From positions 1,550,001-1,614,000 of the forward strand of contig CAWDHQ010000001.1 in NCBI GenBank assembly GCA_963802215.1: a stretch of 64,000 nucleotides of DNA, given 5' to 3'. Positions 47,235 to 56,354 of the stretch are shown one piece after another. A program made the position numbers and the translations under genes. The notes under the pieces were generated by a model, which was not told the origin of the DNA, ran no database searches, and saw only the letters and a list, made by a program, of their open reading frames with translations. This DNA is from SHZI01 sp963802215. Lineage in GTDB: Bacteria; Pseudomonadota; Gammaproteobacteria; Steroidobacterales; GCA-2729495. Each line of letters begins with the position of its first letter. Position 1 is the first letter of the stretch.

Positions 47235-49793
47235 TCAACGCAGCCAGAGGATCCGGCTGGCCTCCAGGGGCACCCGGGCGCCCTCCAGGGCGGGAACTGC
47301 CCGGGGTGTGTAATCACCGGCCGACCGCGTGCCCGGAATGCTGGCCGTGTAGGTGAAGCCGTTGACCGCACCGGCCAGCGCCGGCCCCCGTTGCATCGCG
47401 TGCAGCTCCGCCGGCGCGCTCCCCCGGGCCATGGCGTGGAGCTGCACCGCCACATAGCCGGCATCGAGCTCGCCCAGGTAAACGGCTATCGAGAACTGCC
47501 AGGCCCCCGCATCGGCCTCGCAGCGCAGCTCGCCGAAGTGCAGTCCGTCCCAGTGCCGTTCGATGGCTTCCTGCCAGGCGCACAGCCGGCCGGCGTGCTC
47601 CGGCTCCTGCCGGGCGGCAAAGGCAGCCGCGGCCGGGAGGTACAGGCGCTCCACGTATTCCCGCAGCATGCGGTTGCTGCTGAAGCGGGGCGTGAGGGTG
47701 CTCATGCTCTGCCGGATCCGCGCCACCCATCCCCGCGGGCAGCCCTGGGCGTCCCGGTCCCGGTAGAAGAGCGGGATCACATCCTCCTCCAGCACCCGGT
47801 AGAGCTGATCGGCATCCCGCTTCTCCCAGGCGGGCTCGGCCCCGTGCTCCTGCCCGTCGCCGATGGCCCAGCCCAGGTCCGGCGCAAAGGCCGCCGCCCA
47901 CCAGCCGTCGAGCTCCGACAGGTTCAGGCCGCCGTTGACGAGGACCTTCATGCCGCTGGTGCCGCAGGCCTCCCACGGGCGCCGCGGGGTGTTGATCCAG
48001 AGGTCCACGCCCTGCACCAGCTGCTCCGCCACCAGCATGTCGTAGTCGGCGAGGAACACCACCCGCCCGGTAATCTCCGGCCGGCTGTCGATGAACTCGT
48101 TCCACTGCCGGACCATCGCCTTGCCGAACTCGTCCTGAGGGTGCGCCTTGCCGGCCAGGATGAGCTGCACCGGGAACTGCGGGTGGGTGAGCATGCGGTA
48201 GAGGCGGTCCGGGTCGGCGAGCAGCATGGTGGGCCGCTTGTAGCCCGTGAAGCGGCGGGCGAAGCCGAGTACGAGGGCGTTCGGGTCCAGCGCGTTCCGC
48301 GCGCGGGCGAGGCGCTCGGGCGGCGCGTTGACGATGGCGAGCTGGCGCTCCAGGTGGCCGCGGGCGAAGCTGATCAGGCGTTGCCGCGCCTTGGTGCGCA
48401 TTTCCCAGAGGACCTGGTCGGTGACCCCGCACATCTTCTCCTGCTGGCCGCCGAGATCGCCGAGCCACCGGCCCTTCCCGCAGGTCTCGGTCCATAGCCG
48501 GTCCGCCTCGGCGGAATCCCACGACGGCATGTGTACGCCGTTTGTCACGTGGGTGACGGGCACTTCGTCCTCCGGCCAGCGCGGGAAGAGCGGCTGGAAA
48601 ATCCTCCGGCTCACGCTGCCGTGGAGCTGGCTCACGCCGTTGACGAACAGGCTGCCGCGAATCGCGAGATAGGCCATGTTGAACGGTTCGCCGTCGTCCT
48701 CCGGGCGCTCCCGGCCGAGCGCGATGATGTCCCCGGCGGGCACGCCCAGTGCGGTCTGCGCCCATTCCATGTAGCGGGCCAGCAGGTCCGGCGGGAAGCG
48801 GTCGATGCCGGCCGCGACGGGCGTGTGGGTCGTGAAGACGTTGCCGGCGCGGGTGGCGTTGAGCGCGCAGCGGAAGTCGCCGCCGTGGTCCTGCAGGTGG
48901 GTCGCGGCACGGGCGAGGACGGCGAAGGCCGCGTGGCCTTCATTGAGGTGGCAGACCTCCGGATGGATGCGGAGCGCACGGAGCAGGAGCCAGCCGCCCA
49001 CGCCGAGGCAGATCTCCTGGCGCAGGCGCATTTCCGATCCGCCGCCATAGAGCTCCGCGGTGATGCCCCGGTCGGCGGGCGCATTGAGCGGGTCGTTGCT
49101 GTCCAGCAGGTACAGGCAGACGCGCCCGACCTGGACGCGCCAGGCGCGCAGCAGCAGCTGGCGGCCGGGAAACGGCAGCTCCACGCGCAGGGGCTCGCCC
49201 TCGGCATCGAACACGGGCTGGACCGGCAGCTGGGCCAGGTCGTTGTAGGGGAAGAACTCCTGCTGCCGGCCCGCGGCGTCAAAGCTCTGGCGGAAGTAGC
49301 CCTGCTGCCAGAGCAGCCCGATGCCGGTCATGGGCACGTGCAGGTCGCTGGCCGTCTTCAGGCAGTCCCCCGCGAGGATCCCGAGGCCGCCGGAGTAGAT
49401 CGGCAGTGACTCGGACAGGCCGAACTCCATGCTGAAGTACGCGACCCGGCTGAGCGCCGTCGCCGGACACGCCGCCTGGAACCAGCCCTGCGTCGCCCGC
49501 CATTCCTTGTGGGCGGCGATGATCCCGTCCAGCAGCGCCACGAAATCCCGCTCCGCCGCGAGGGAATGCAGGCGCTCGCGCCCCGCGTTCTGCAGGACCA
49601 GGAGGGGATTGCGGGTGCGCTCCCACAGGTCCGGGGCGATGCGGTGCCAGAGCGCGTCGCTGGCATGGCTCCAGGACCAGCGCAGGTCCAGTGCCAGCTC
49701 CGCGAGGGCCAGGAGCTCCGCGGGAAGGGCCGGAAACCGGGCGGCGGGCTCCATGCGCATGGTCGTCACGCTCCAGGACCACTGGTCACTCAT
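47235..49793 (-). CDS. glgP: Alpha-glucan (glycogen) phosphorylase
   Basis: This 852-residue GT35 enzyme releases glucose 1-phosphate from glycogen or maltodextrin. It shows the segment FSMEFGLSESLPIYSGGLGI, NEGHAAFAVLARA, FTTHTPVAAGID, GFARRFTGYKRPTMLL and the pyridoxal-phosphate site EACGTSGMKVLVNGGLNLSE. The N-terminal WSHASDALWHRIAPDLWE and overall length match the Thermotoga/archaeal-type long phosphorylases, which lack the E. coli layout. The ATG at 49793 gives a natural start; the open frame to 50108 is antisense to the divergent yqaA-like gene and is rejected. No other glycogen genes are adjacent. Confidence 0.92.
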   Translation of the reverse strand: MSDQWSWSVTTMRMEPAARFPALPAELLALAELALDLRWSWSHASDALWHRIAPDLWERTRNPLLVLQNAGRERLHSLAAERDFVALLDGIIAAHKEWRATQGWFQAACPATALSRVAYFSMEFGLSESLPIYSGGLGILAGDCLKTASDLHVPMTGIGLLWQQGYFRQSFDAAGRQQEFFPYNDLAQLPVQPVFDAEGEPLRVELPFPGRQLLLRAWRVQVGRVCLYLLDSNDPLNAPADRGITAELYGGGSEMRLRQEICLGVGGWLLLRALRIHPEVCHLNEGHAAFAVLARAATHLQDHGGDFRCALNATRAGNVFTTHTPVAAGIDRFPPDLLARYMEWAQTALGVPAGDIIALGRERPEDDGEPFNMAYLAIRGSLFVNGVSQLHGSVSRRIFQPLFPRWPEDEVPVTHVTNGVHMPSWDSAEADRLWTETCGKGRWLGDLGGQQEKMCGVTDQVLWEMRTKARQRLISFARGHLERQLAIVNAPPERLARARNALDPNALVLGFARRFTGYKRPTMLLADPDRLYRMLTHPQFPVQLILAGKAHPQDEFGKAMVRQWNEFIDSRPEITGRVVFLADYDMLVAEQLVQGVDLWINTPRRPWEACGTSGMKVLVNGGLNLSELDGWWAAAFAPDLGWAIGDGQEHGAEPAWEKRDADQLYRVLEEDVIPLFYRDRDAQGCPRGWVARIRQSMSTLTPRFSSNRMLREYVERLYLPAAAAFAARQEPEHAGRLCAWQEAIERHWDGLHFGELRCEADAGAWQFSIAVYLGELDAGYVAVQLHAMARGSAPAELHAMQRGPALAGAVNGFTYTASIPGTRSAGDYTPRAVPALEGARVPLEASRILWLR

Positions 49794-49835
49794 TGTTGCC
49801 GAATCCGGCAGGTTCGGTGGCATGCTGCGCCGCTG

Positions 49836-50330
49836 ATGTCCGCCTGGATCGATTCCCTCGTCACCAGCCTTCTCGCCGCCCTGGCCCTGCCCCGGTACAG
49901 CCTGGCCACGGTGTTCGTCGTCGCCCTGGTCTCCTCGACGCTCCTGCCGCTGGGAAGCGAACCGGTGGTCTTCGGCCTCATCAGGCTGAACCCTGCCCTG
50001 TTCTGGCCGGTGGTGGCGGCCGCGACGGCCGGGGGCACCGCGGGCGGCGGGATCAGCTGGCTGATGGGCTTCGGGGCGGAACGGGCGTACGAGCGCCTGG
50101 CCCATCACGGGCCCCGCAACCCGCGGGCGCTGGCCTGGCTGGAGCGCTTCGGGCCGAAGGCCTGTGTGCTGTCCTGGCTGCCCGGGATCGGCGATCCACT
50201 GTGTGCCGTGGCCGGTTGGCTGCGCCTGCCCTTCTGGCCCTGCCTCGCCTGGATGGCCGTGGGCAAGCTGGGACGCTACGTGGTGTTCACCGCCGTGCTG
50301 CTGTGGGTCTTCCCGGGCGACCCGGGCTGA
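49836..50330 (+). CDS. yqaA: YqaA/DedA-like membrane protein
   Basis: This 164-residue protein has four to five membrane segments and the YqaA-type motifs LVSSTLLPLGSEPVVFGLI, TAGGTAGGGISWLMG and a conserved polar stretch WLERFGPKACVLSWLPGIGDPL, with Arg/Pro in the membrane as in SNARE-associated (DedA) proteins, thought to move lipids. The ATG at 49836 is 42 bases from the divergent glgP start. Its function is not established in the family. Confidence 0.8.
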   Translation: MSAWIDSLVTSLLAALALPRYSLATVFVVALVSSTLLPLGSEPVVFGLIRLNPALFWPVVAAATAGGTAGGGISWLMGFGAERAYERLAHHGPRNPRALAWLERFGPKACVLSWLPGIGDPLCAVAGWLRLPFWPCLAWMAVGKLGRYVVFTAVLLWVFPGDPG

Positions 50331-50341
50331 CGCCCGACCAG

Positions 50342-51007
50342 CTAGCGCACCGCCCGGTCGCGCCGCAGCTTCCGGGCCAGCTCGGTGGCCACCTTGTCGA
50401 TCACCGCCACGTCGGTGTTCTGGTCCAGGCTTGCCGAGTTGGTGATGCGCACCTGTGACCGGATCGTGTAGATGCGCCTGCCTTCCCCAACCTCGAAGAG
50501 GTCGGTGGTCACCGTAAGGTCGCGCTCGACCTGCAGGGACGGCGGCTCGGCACTCACGGAGTAGTCGTAGGTGTAGACATTATAGAAGTAGGGATCCTCG
50601 ACGTTCGTCGCCGCACTGCTCGGCGTACCGGGAGTATCCATCTTCAGAACCTCCCGGCCCGGCTGCTGCTTCACGCCCACAGCCTCGTTCACGAGGCGCG
50701 TCACCAGCACCGCCTCGGCGCCGGTCACCTTCACGAGCGCGGCCACCGACTCCCGGTCGATGATGTCAGTGGTCAGCATCGTGCGCGTGCTGGGGATGCC
50801 TGTCGTGCCGCCGGCGGCCAGCTCGCTCGCGAGACGGTTCTCGAACGTGCGTCGGCGATTGAAGTCGTCGGATACGGCCACGACCAGGACCTTGCTGTAG
50901 GGAGTGGCCGGCCGCGCACCGGGCAGCCAGGCGGATTCCATCTTGAGGGGCGGGGTGCAGGCGGCGAGCACCAGGATCCCGGCGAGCACGCTGAGTCGGA
51001 GGCGCAT
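50342..51007 (-). CDS. Lipoprotein of unknown function
   Basis: This 221-residue protein has a lipoprotein signal (LSVLAGILVLAAC), then a compact domain starting VLVVAVSDDFNRRRTFENRL and containing VTGAEAVLVTRLV and LTVTTDLFEVGEGRRIYTIR. It resembles generic periplasmic lipoproteins that bind partners in the outer membrane (DUF4136-like), but the family cannot be named. An AGGA site is 8-10 bases before the ATG. The gene is divergent from the RsuA-type synthase. Confidence 0.7.
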   Translation of the reverse strand: MRLRLSVLAGILVLAACTPPLKMESAWLPGARPATPYSKVLVVAVSDDFNRRRTFENRLASELAAGGTTGIPSTRTMLTTDIIDRESVAALVKVTGAEAVLVTRLVNEAVGVKQQPGREVLKMDTPGTPSSAATNVEDPYFYNVYTYDYSVSAEPPSLQVERDLTVTTDLFEVGEGRRIYTIRSQVRITNSASLDQNTDVAVIDKVATELARKLRRDRAVR

Positions 51008-51073
51008 GAGTGATTTCCTCGTGATGAGCGGCGATTATGATCCCTATATCGCCCCCGGAGAATCCGCCCTCCT

Positions 51074-51817
51074 GTGACCAGCAGCCACCCCGCCCGCCGG
51101 CACGGCGTCGCGCGCACCCTCTCCAAGCTCGGGCTCGCCTCCCGCACCTTGGCAGCCGCATGGGTGCAGGACGGCCGCGTGTCGGTGAACGGCCGCGTGG
51201 TCCGCGACCCGGAGTTTCCGGTGGTCCAGGGCAGGGACCGGCTGGCGGTGGACGGCACGGCGGTCGCCGCCACCGACCGGCTCTGCGTGGCGCTCCACAA
51301 GCCCCGGGGCCTGGTCACCACCACCACGGACGAGAAGGGCCGTGCCACCGTCTACCGCTGCTTCGACGGCGCCGGCCTGCCCTGGATCGCACCGGTCGGC
51401 CGCCTGGACAAGGCCAGCGAGGGCCTGCTCCTGTTCAGCAACGATCCCGAATGGGCGGCGCGGATCACCGACCCGGCCACCGGTCCGGACAAGACCTATC
51501 ACGTGCAGGTGGACACGCAGCCGTCCCCTGCGCTCCTGGGCCGGCTCGTCGCCGGCGTGGACCTGGATGGCGGGCGCCTGGCGGCAAAATCCGCCACGCT
51601 CCTGCGGACCGGAGCCCGGAACGCCTGGCTCGAGATCAAGCTCGACGAGGGCCGCAACCGGCACATCCGGCGCCTGCTGGAGGCCGAGGGCGTGGGCGTG
51701 CTCCGGCTGGTCCGCGTCGCCATCGGCGGGCTGCAGCTGGGCGGACTGTCCCGGGGCCAGTGGCGCCGGCTGGACCCGGGCGACCTGGCCCGGCTTGTGC
51801 TATCAAACGCCCGGTGA
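51074..51817 (+). CDS. RsuA/RluB-family pseudouridine synthase
   Basis: This 247-residue enzyme has an S4 RNA-binding domain (LSKLGLASRTLAAAWVQDGR) and a catalytic domain with VGRLDKASEGLLLFSNDPEW (catalytic Asp in GRLD) and the RNA-contact segment EGRNRHIRRLLEAEGV. It converts uridine to pseudouridine in rRNA. It starts at a GTG. Its last base triplet overlaps the GTG start of the potassium channel gene (GTGA), so the two are coupled. Which rRNA position it modifies cannot be told. Confidence 0.9.
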   Translation: MTSSHPARRHGVARTLSKLGLASRTLAAAWVQDGRVSVNGRVVRDPEFPVVQGRDRLAVDGTAVAATDRLCVALHKPRGLVTTTTDEKGRATVYRCFDGAGLPWIAPVGRLDKASEGLLLFSNDPEWAARITDPATGPDKTYHVQVDTQPSPALLGRLVAGVDLDGGRLAAKSATLLRTGARNAWLEIKLDEGRNRHIRRLLEAEGVGVLRLVRVAIGGLQLGGLSRGQWRRLDPGDLARLVLSNAR

Positions 51818-52746
51818 ACGCCACCGCCACACCGCGACCGTCCCGCTTCGGCGGCACCGAGGGGCTGTCGGCCGAGGCCGCCGACTACGGCATCCCGGCC
51901 AGCGGCTGGCGCCGCCGGGTCTTCGTCGTCGTCTTCGAGTCGGACACGCCGGCCGGCCGCACCTTCGACCTGGTACTGCTGGCCCTGATCCTGGCCAGCG
52001 TCGCCGTGGTCATGCTGGACAGCCTCAACCTGCTCTCCACGCCCCTGGGCACGTTCCTCTCCGGGCTCGAGTGGTTCTTCACCGCCTTCTTCACGGCCGA
52101 GTACCTGGCCCGCCTGTACTGCGTGGAACGACCGGCGCGCTATGCCCGCAGCTTCTTCGGCATCGTGGACCTGCTGGCGGTGCTGCCCGCCTACCTGGCG
52201 TTCTTCGTGCCCGGCCTCCACGTGCTGATCGACGTGCGGATCCTGCGGCTGCTTCGGGTGTTCCGCATCCTGAAGCTCACCGCCTTCATCCGGGAATACC
52301 GGACTCTCGGCAGGGCGCTCCGCGCGAGCGGCCGCAAGATCCTGATCTTCATCACGACCGTCGCCATGGTCGTGATCCTGCTCGGCACGGTGATGTACGT
52401 GGTCGAGGGGCCGCAGAACGGGTTCACCAGCATCCCGGTCTCCATTTACTGGGCCATTACCACCATCACCACGGTGGGCTTCGGCGACATCACGCCCCGG
52501 ACGGACCTGGGCCGCGGCGTCGCGAGCTTCATGATGCTGCTCGGCTGGGGGATCCTCGCGGTGCCCACGGGCATCGTCACCGCGGAAATGGCTGCGGAGC
52601 GCTTCGGACAGCCGCCGCCGAGACCCGACGAGAGGCGTTGCGACGACTGCGGCACCGCGGGGCACGGCCCGACGGCAAAGCATTGCCACGAGTGCGGGGC
52701 GCGGCTGCCGCCGCCTAGCGCACCGCCGCCGCCACGTCAGAACTGA
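51814..52746 (+). CDS. Kv-like potassium channel with C-terminal zinc ribbon
   Basis: This 310-residue protein has six membrane segments, an S4 sensor (DVRILRLLRVFRILKL), and the pore WAITTITTVGFGDITPRTD with the GFGD filter typical of K+ channels. After S6 (MMLLGWGILAVPTGIVTAEM) the C-terminal tail holds CDDCGTAGHGPTAKHCHECG, a four-Cys zinc-ribbon-like motif, and a Pro-rich end. The zinc ribbon is unusual on such a channel and may be a regulatory or assembly element. The GTG overlaps the upstream synthase stop. The last 32 bases overlap the convergent pqiC-like gene. Confidence 0.85.
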   Translation: MNATATPRPSRFGGTEGLSAEAADYGIPASGWRRRVFVVVFESDTPAGRTFDLVLLALILASVAVVMLDSLNLLSTPLGTFLSGLEWFFTAFFTAEYLARLYCVERPARYARSFFGIVDLLAVLPAYLAFFVPGLHVLIDVRILRLLRVFRILKLTAFIREYRTLGRALRASGRKILIFITTVAMVVILLGTVMYVVEGPQNGFTSIPVSIYWAITTITTVGFGDITPRTDLGRGVASFMMLLGWGILAVPTGIVTAEMAAERFGQPPPRPDERRCDDCGTAGHGPTAKHCHECGARLPPPSAPPPPRQN

Positions 52747-53296
52747 ACGCCGTCACCGTGGCATTCATGGCGGCAACCCGCGCCGCCGCGCCCTGCCCGT
52801 CCGACCGGGCCTCGTAGCGCGACACGCGCCCCGGCCGCGTCACCGTGCCGGCGCCATCCAGCACGCCCCATTGCACCTCGAGCACGGCGAGGCTGTCCGC
52901 ATCCACGTCGAGCCGGAGGACGCGGCCGGTCACCCGCAGTCCGCCATTCACGATCGGCTGCGCCGGAAACTCCAGCACCTGGTCGGAGCCGGTGAGCCGG
53001 CCGACGTTTGCGGCGACCACCGCCTGGAAATTCGCGTCCAGCGGCTCCGCCCAGCGCTCGAAGCCGGCCACGGTCACGCCGTTCTGCCCGTCCCGCGTCA
53101 CGATCTGCGGCCGGTCCAGGTATTCCGCGAGGCGGAACGGCCCGATGACGACGGCGGTGTCCGCCGGTTCCCCGGCCGCTGCGGGCTCGGCCAGCGCCGC
53201 GAGGCGGAAGTAGCGCGGCGGCGGCGACGAGGCGCAGGCCCCGGCCAGCAGGACCAGGGTGGCCGCAGGCAGCCAGGCGGTTCGCAGTCTCTTCAT
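52715..53296 (-). CDS. PqiC-like lipoprotein of an MCE transport system
   Basis: This 193-residue protein has a lipoprotein signal (ATLVLLAGACASS) and a fold typical of ABC-type transport auxiliary lipoproteins: YFRLAALAEPA, VVIGPFRLAEYLDRPQIVTR and FERWAEPLDANFQAVVAANV. PqiC/LprB-type proteins line the outer-membrane end of MCE lipid tunnels. It is the last gene of the mla-like operon, 12 bases after the MCE-protein stop. Confidence 0.85.
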   Translation of the reverse strand: MKRLRTAWLPAATLVLLAGACASSPPPRYFRLAALAEPAAAGEPADTAVVIGPFRLAEYLDRPQIVTRDGQNGVTVAGFERWAEPLDANFQAVVAANVGRLTGSDQVLEFPAQPIVNGGLRVTGRVLRLDVDADSLAVLEVQWGVLDGAGTVTRPGRVSRYEARSDGQGAAARVAAMNATVTAFSSDVAAAVR

Positions 53297-53308
53297 GCCA
53301 CCAGTACC

Positions 53309-54313
53309 TCAGCGTTTCGACTTGCCACGGATCAGCGCCTCGGGCTCCCGCTCGATGGAGTCCACCAGGACGCGGATGGAGCGGGCCGAGCGCTCGAGCT
53401 CGCGCAGCGCCGCGGCCAGCTGGGCCGCCGTCTCCGGATTGCTCGCCAGCTGGCCCCGGGCGAGCGCCAGCACAGCCTCGCCTTCCTCGAGCGTCGCCCC
53501 GAGCTGCTCCATGAGCGGCACCGCCTTCTCGAGCGCGGGGTCCAGGCGCCGGTCCACGTTGCCAATCAGCGCCCGCGCGTCCCGGGTGGCAGCCTGCAGC
53601 TCCGTGATCGCAACCCTGAGGGCCGCCGGCAGGTCCTGGGTGTCCCGGGAATTCACGAGCTTGTTGATGCCGGCCAGGGACGCCTTCAGGTCCGGGGAAT
53701 TGACCAGCTGGTCGAAGCCCTGGATGGCGCCCACCAGGTCCTCCACCACCTGGTCGAGAGGCACTTTCTGCTCGACATTGCTGACCAGGGATTCGATTCG
53801 CTGCATCAACTGCTGGATGCCGCTCGGGATGCTCGGTATCTCCGGATAGGGCGGTGCCTTGCCGCGGAATACAGCCTTCGTGTCGGGGTGCATGTCCATG
53901 TCCACGACCAACTGGCCGGTGACGAAGCTCTCCACGTCGAGGCGCGTGCGCAGGCCGGCCCTGATCATGTCGTCGAGCCGGGAGTTGTCCGTGGACAGGC
54001 TGCGGAAGGCCTTGCCGCCCGAGATCAGCGTTACGGATTCCGGCAGGATCTCGAAGGTCACGGGAATCTGGTAGTTGAGCATGCTCTCGTCCGTGATCAC
54101 GTCGATGTCGGTGACATAACCGACGCGAACACCCCGGAACAGGACGTTAGACCCGACCCGCAGCCCCTGGACGGAGCCCTCGAAGTAGGTAACGAACCTC
54201 TGCTTCTCCTGGAACAGCTCCCGGCCGCCGAAGACCAGTACGCCGATCACCAGCAGGCCGATGCCTGCCAGGACGAAAGCGCCGATCACGGTGGGACTGG
54301 CCTTGCGGCTCAT
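53309..54313 (-). CDS. mlaD: MlaD-type MCE-domain protein
   Basis: This 334-residue protein has one N-terminal membrane helix (PTVIGAFVLAGIGLLVIGVL) and an MCE domain (FVTYFEGSVQGLRVGSNVLF, RGVRVGYVTDIDV) followed by a long helical tail (ELERSARSIRVLVDSIERE) that could make the needle of PqiB/LetB-like or Mce proteins. MCE proteins form hexameric lipid-transporting tubes in the periplasm. The tail makes it larger than E. coli MlaD (about 180 residues). It sits between the ATPase gene and the lipoprotein gene. Confidence 0.88.
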   Translation of the reverse strand: MSRKASPTVIGAFVLAGIGLLVIGVLVFGGRELFQEKQRFVTYFEGSVQGLRVGSNVLFRGVRVGYVTDIDVITDESMLNYQIPVTFEILPESVTLISGGKAFRSLSTDNSRLDDMIRAGLRTRLDVESFVTGQLVVDMDMHPDTKAVFRGKAPPYPEIPSIPSGIQQLMQRIESLVSNVEQKVPLDQVVEDLVGAIQGFDQLVNSPDLKASLAGINKLVNSRDTQDLPAALRVAITELQAATRDARALIGNVDRRLDPALEKAVPLMEQLGATLEEGEAVLALARGQLASNPETAAQLAAALRELERSARSIRVLVDSIEREPEALIRGKSKR

Positions 54314-54355
54314 CGTGGCAGCTCCATCACCGCAATTTACCCCACTTCGACGCGC

Positions 54356-55129
54356 TCATGCCGGCCCGTCCGCCTCACCACGGCTCAGGAAACTGCGGAC
54401 GCGGGGGTCGGGGCTTGAATCGCGCAGCACCCGCGGATCACCGACGGCCAGCTGGGTCTTCGCGTCCGCGTCCAGGAACACGGCGGTGTCGCCGATGGCA
54501 AAGATGCTCGCCAGCTCGTGGCTCACCACCACCACGGTCGTGCCGAGGCTGTCCCGCAGTTGCAGGATCAGCTCGTCCAGCAGCCGTGCGCTCAGGGGAT
54601 CGAGTCCCGAGGACGGCTCGTCGAAATAGAGGATCTCCGGGTCGAGCGCCATGGCCCGCGCCAGCCCGGCGCGCTTTTTCATGCCGCCCGACAGTTCGCT
54701 CGGATAGTACTGCTCGAATCCCGCCAGGCCCACGAGGGAGAGCTTGTAGGCGGTGATGTCCCGGACCTCCGCGTCGGCGAGGCTCGTGTACAGGCGCAGG
54801 GGCAGCGCGACGTTCTCGGCCAGCGTCATGGAGCTCCACAGTGCGCCGCCCTGGAACAGCACGCCGAACTGCCGCTTGGCCTGCTCCCGCTCCTCGTCGG
54901 TCGCATTCCAGAAGCTGCGGCCACCGTACAGCACGTCGCCGGACACGGGGGCCTTGAGGCCGATCATGTGCTTCAGCAGCGTGGTCTTTCCGCAGCCGCT
55001 CCCGCCCATCACGATGAAGACCTCGCCACGCCGCACGGCGAAATCGAGATCCTTCTGGATGAAGAAATCGCCGTAGGCCATGGTCAGGTGGCTGACGGTG
55101 ATGTGTGCCTCCCGGGCCGTGCCGGTCAC
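54356..55129 (-). CDS. mlaF: MlaF-type ABC transporter ATPase
   Basis: This 257-residue ATPase has Walker A GGSGCGKTTLLKHM, Q-loop FQGGALWSSMTL, signature LSGGMKKRAGLARAM, Walker B ILYFDEPSSGLDP and the H-switch VVVVSHELAS. It energises lipid movement with the MlaE permease. The GTG at 55129 is one base past the mlaE stop codon. Confidence 0.93.
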   Translation of the reverse strand: MTGTAREAHITVSHLTMAYGDFFIQKDLDFAVRRGEVFIVMGGSGCGKTTLLKHMIGLKAPVSGDVLYGGRSFWNATDEEREQAKRQFGVLFQGGALWSSMTLAENVALPLRLYTSLADAEVRDITAYKLSLVGLAGFEQYYPSELSGGMKKRAGLARAMALDPEILYFDEPSSGLDPLSARLLDELILQLRDSLGTTVVVVSHELASIFAIGDTAVFLDADAKTQLAVGDPRVLRDSSPDPRVRSFLSRGEADGPA

Positions 55130-55130
55130 G

Positions 55131-56264
55131 TCAGATGTCCAGGGTGATGTAGATGATGGTGAGGATGGCGGCGCTCACGATGATGAGGACGATGCCCATC
55201 ACGACCGCGCGGGTGGTCGCCTGCCCCACCGCCATCGCGCTGTCGCCGCAGGCCATGCCCTGCTGGCAGCCGGCCAGCGCCACCAGGCTGCCGTACACGA
55301 ACGCCTTGAAGAGACCGCCCAGCAGGCTGGAGAGCTGCATCGAATCCGCGGTCTGCGCGGCGTACTGCACGAAGCTCACATCCAGCATCACGAGGCTCAC
55401 GGCGGCGCCGCCGAGGATGCCGAGCAGGCTGCCGTAGAGGGCCAGCAGCGGCAGCATGACGATCAGCGCCACCATCCGGGGCAGCACGAGGAAATCGATG
55501 GGGTCCACGCCCATGCTGGACAGCGCGTCGATCTCCTCGTTCACCTTCATGGTGCCGAGGCCCGCCGCGTAGGCAGCGCCGGTGCGCCCCGCCATGATGA
55601 TGGCCGTCATGATCGGCGCCATCTCGCGGACCATCGCCACGGCCACCAGGTCGGCCACGTAGATGCCGGCGCCGAACTGTTCCAGCTGGCGCACGCCCAC
55701 GAAGGCAAAGATCATCCCGATGAGGAAGCTGATGAGGCTGACGATCGGCAGCGATTCCGCGCCCGCCTCCTGGATCGCCACCAGCAGGTCCGAGCGCTGG
55801 TAGGTGGCCCGGCCGCGCAGCATGCGCAGGCCGGACTGGGCACAGACGCCGATGAAACCCACCAGGTCCAGCACGGCCGCCCGGATCCGGAGGGTGGCCT
55901 GCCCGACCTGCTCGGCAAGGCCCGGGTGCAGCTGGGCCCGGCGCGCGTCCGCCCGCTCCTTCACGGCGAAGGCCAGCCCGAGCAGTCGCCGCGCGCCCGG
56001 CGGCAGGCGCTCGTCCGACACGGGCACGCCGGCTGCTTCGGCGGCGCGCCGGATCGCCACCAGCGCGGTGGGCAGGGCCGTGTCCCAGCGCCCCAGCCCG
56101 TCCCCCTCGAACTCGACGCGTCTCGGTGGCGTGGCACCCCGGATCTGCTCCAGCACCGGCGCCGTCGCGGGCAACGGACTGGCGAGTTGCCAGTCGCCGG
56201 ACAGGCGAACCTGCAGGACGCCGTCGGCGGAGCGCTGGAAGTCGAGGCTGGCGGGTTGTGCCAT
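55131..56264 (-). CDS. mlaE: MlaE-type permease with N-terminal STAS-like domain
   Basis: This 377-residue protein has an N-terminal soluble domain of about 110 residues resembling STAS (LQVRLSGDWQLASPLPA, RVEFEGDGLGRWDTALPTAL), then the MlaE permease region with LISFLIGMIFAFVGVRQLEQ, VREMAPIMTAIIMAGRTGAA and the conserved EIDALSSMGVDPIDFLVLPR. In E. coli the STAS protein is separate MlaB; here it is fused. The ATG at 56264 is 5' of the STAS-like part; the longer open frame to 58088 is a shadow of the sulfatase gene. The operon is mlaE-mlaF-mlaD-pqiC, with no mlaC. Confidence 0.9.
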   Translation of the reverse strand: MAQPASLDFQRSADGVLQVRLSGDWQLASPLPATAPVLEQIRGATPPRRVEFEGDGLGRWDTALPTALVAIRRAAEAAGVPVSDERLPPGARRLLGLAFAVKERADARRAQLHPGLAEQVGQATLRIRAAVLDLVGFIGVCAQSGLRMLRGRATYQRSDLLVAIQEAGAESLPIVSLISFLIGMIFAFVGVRQLEQFGAGIYVADLVAVAMVREMAPIMTAIIMAGRTGAAYAAGLGTMKVNEEIDALSSMGVDPIDFLVLPRMVALIVMLPLLALYGSLLGILGGAAVSLVMLDVSFVQYAAQTADSMQLSSLLGGLFKAFVYGSLVALAGCQQGMACGDSAMAVGQATTRAVVMGIVLIIVSAAILTIIYITLDI

Positions 56265-56354
56265 TGCTCTCAGTTGAAGACCGCCATTTCCGGACGCCAT
56301 TGAGTATAGGCCGGATCCCGGAACTCCGCGGCGCAGGAGGGATATAGTCGGGGA

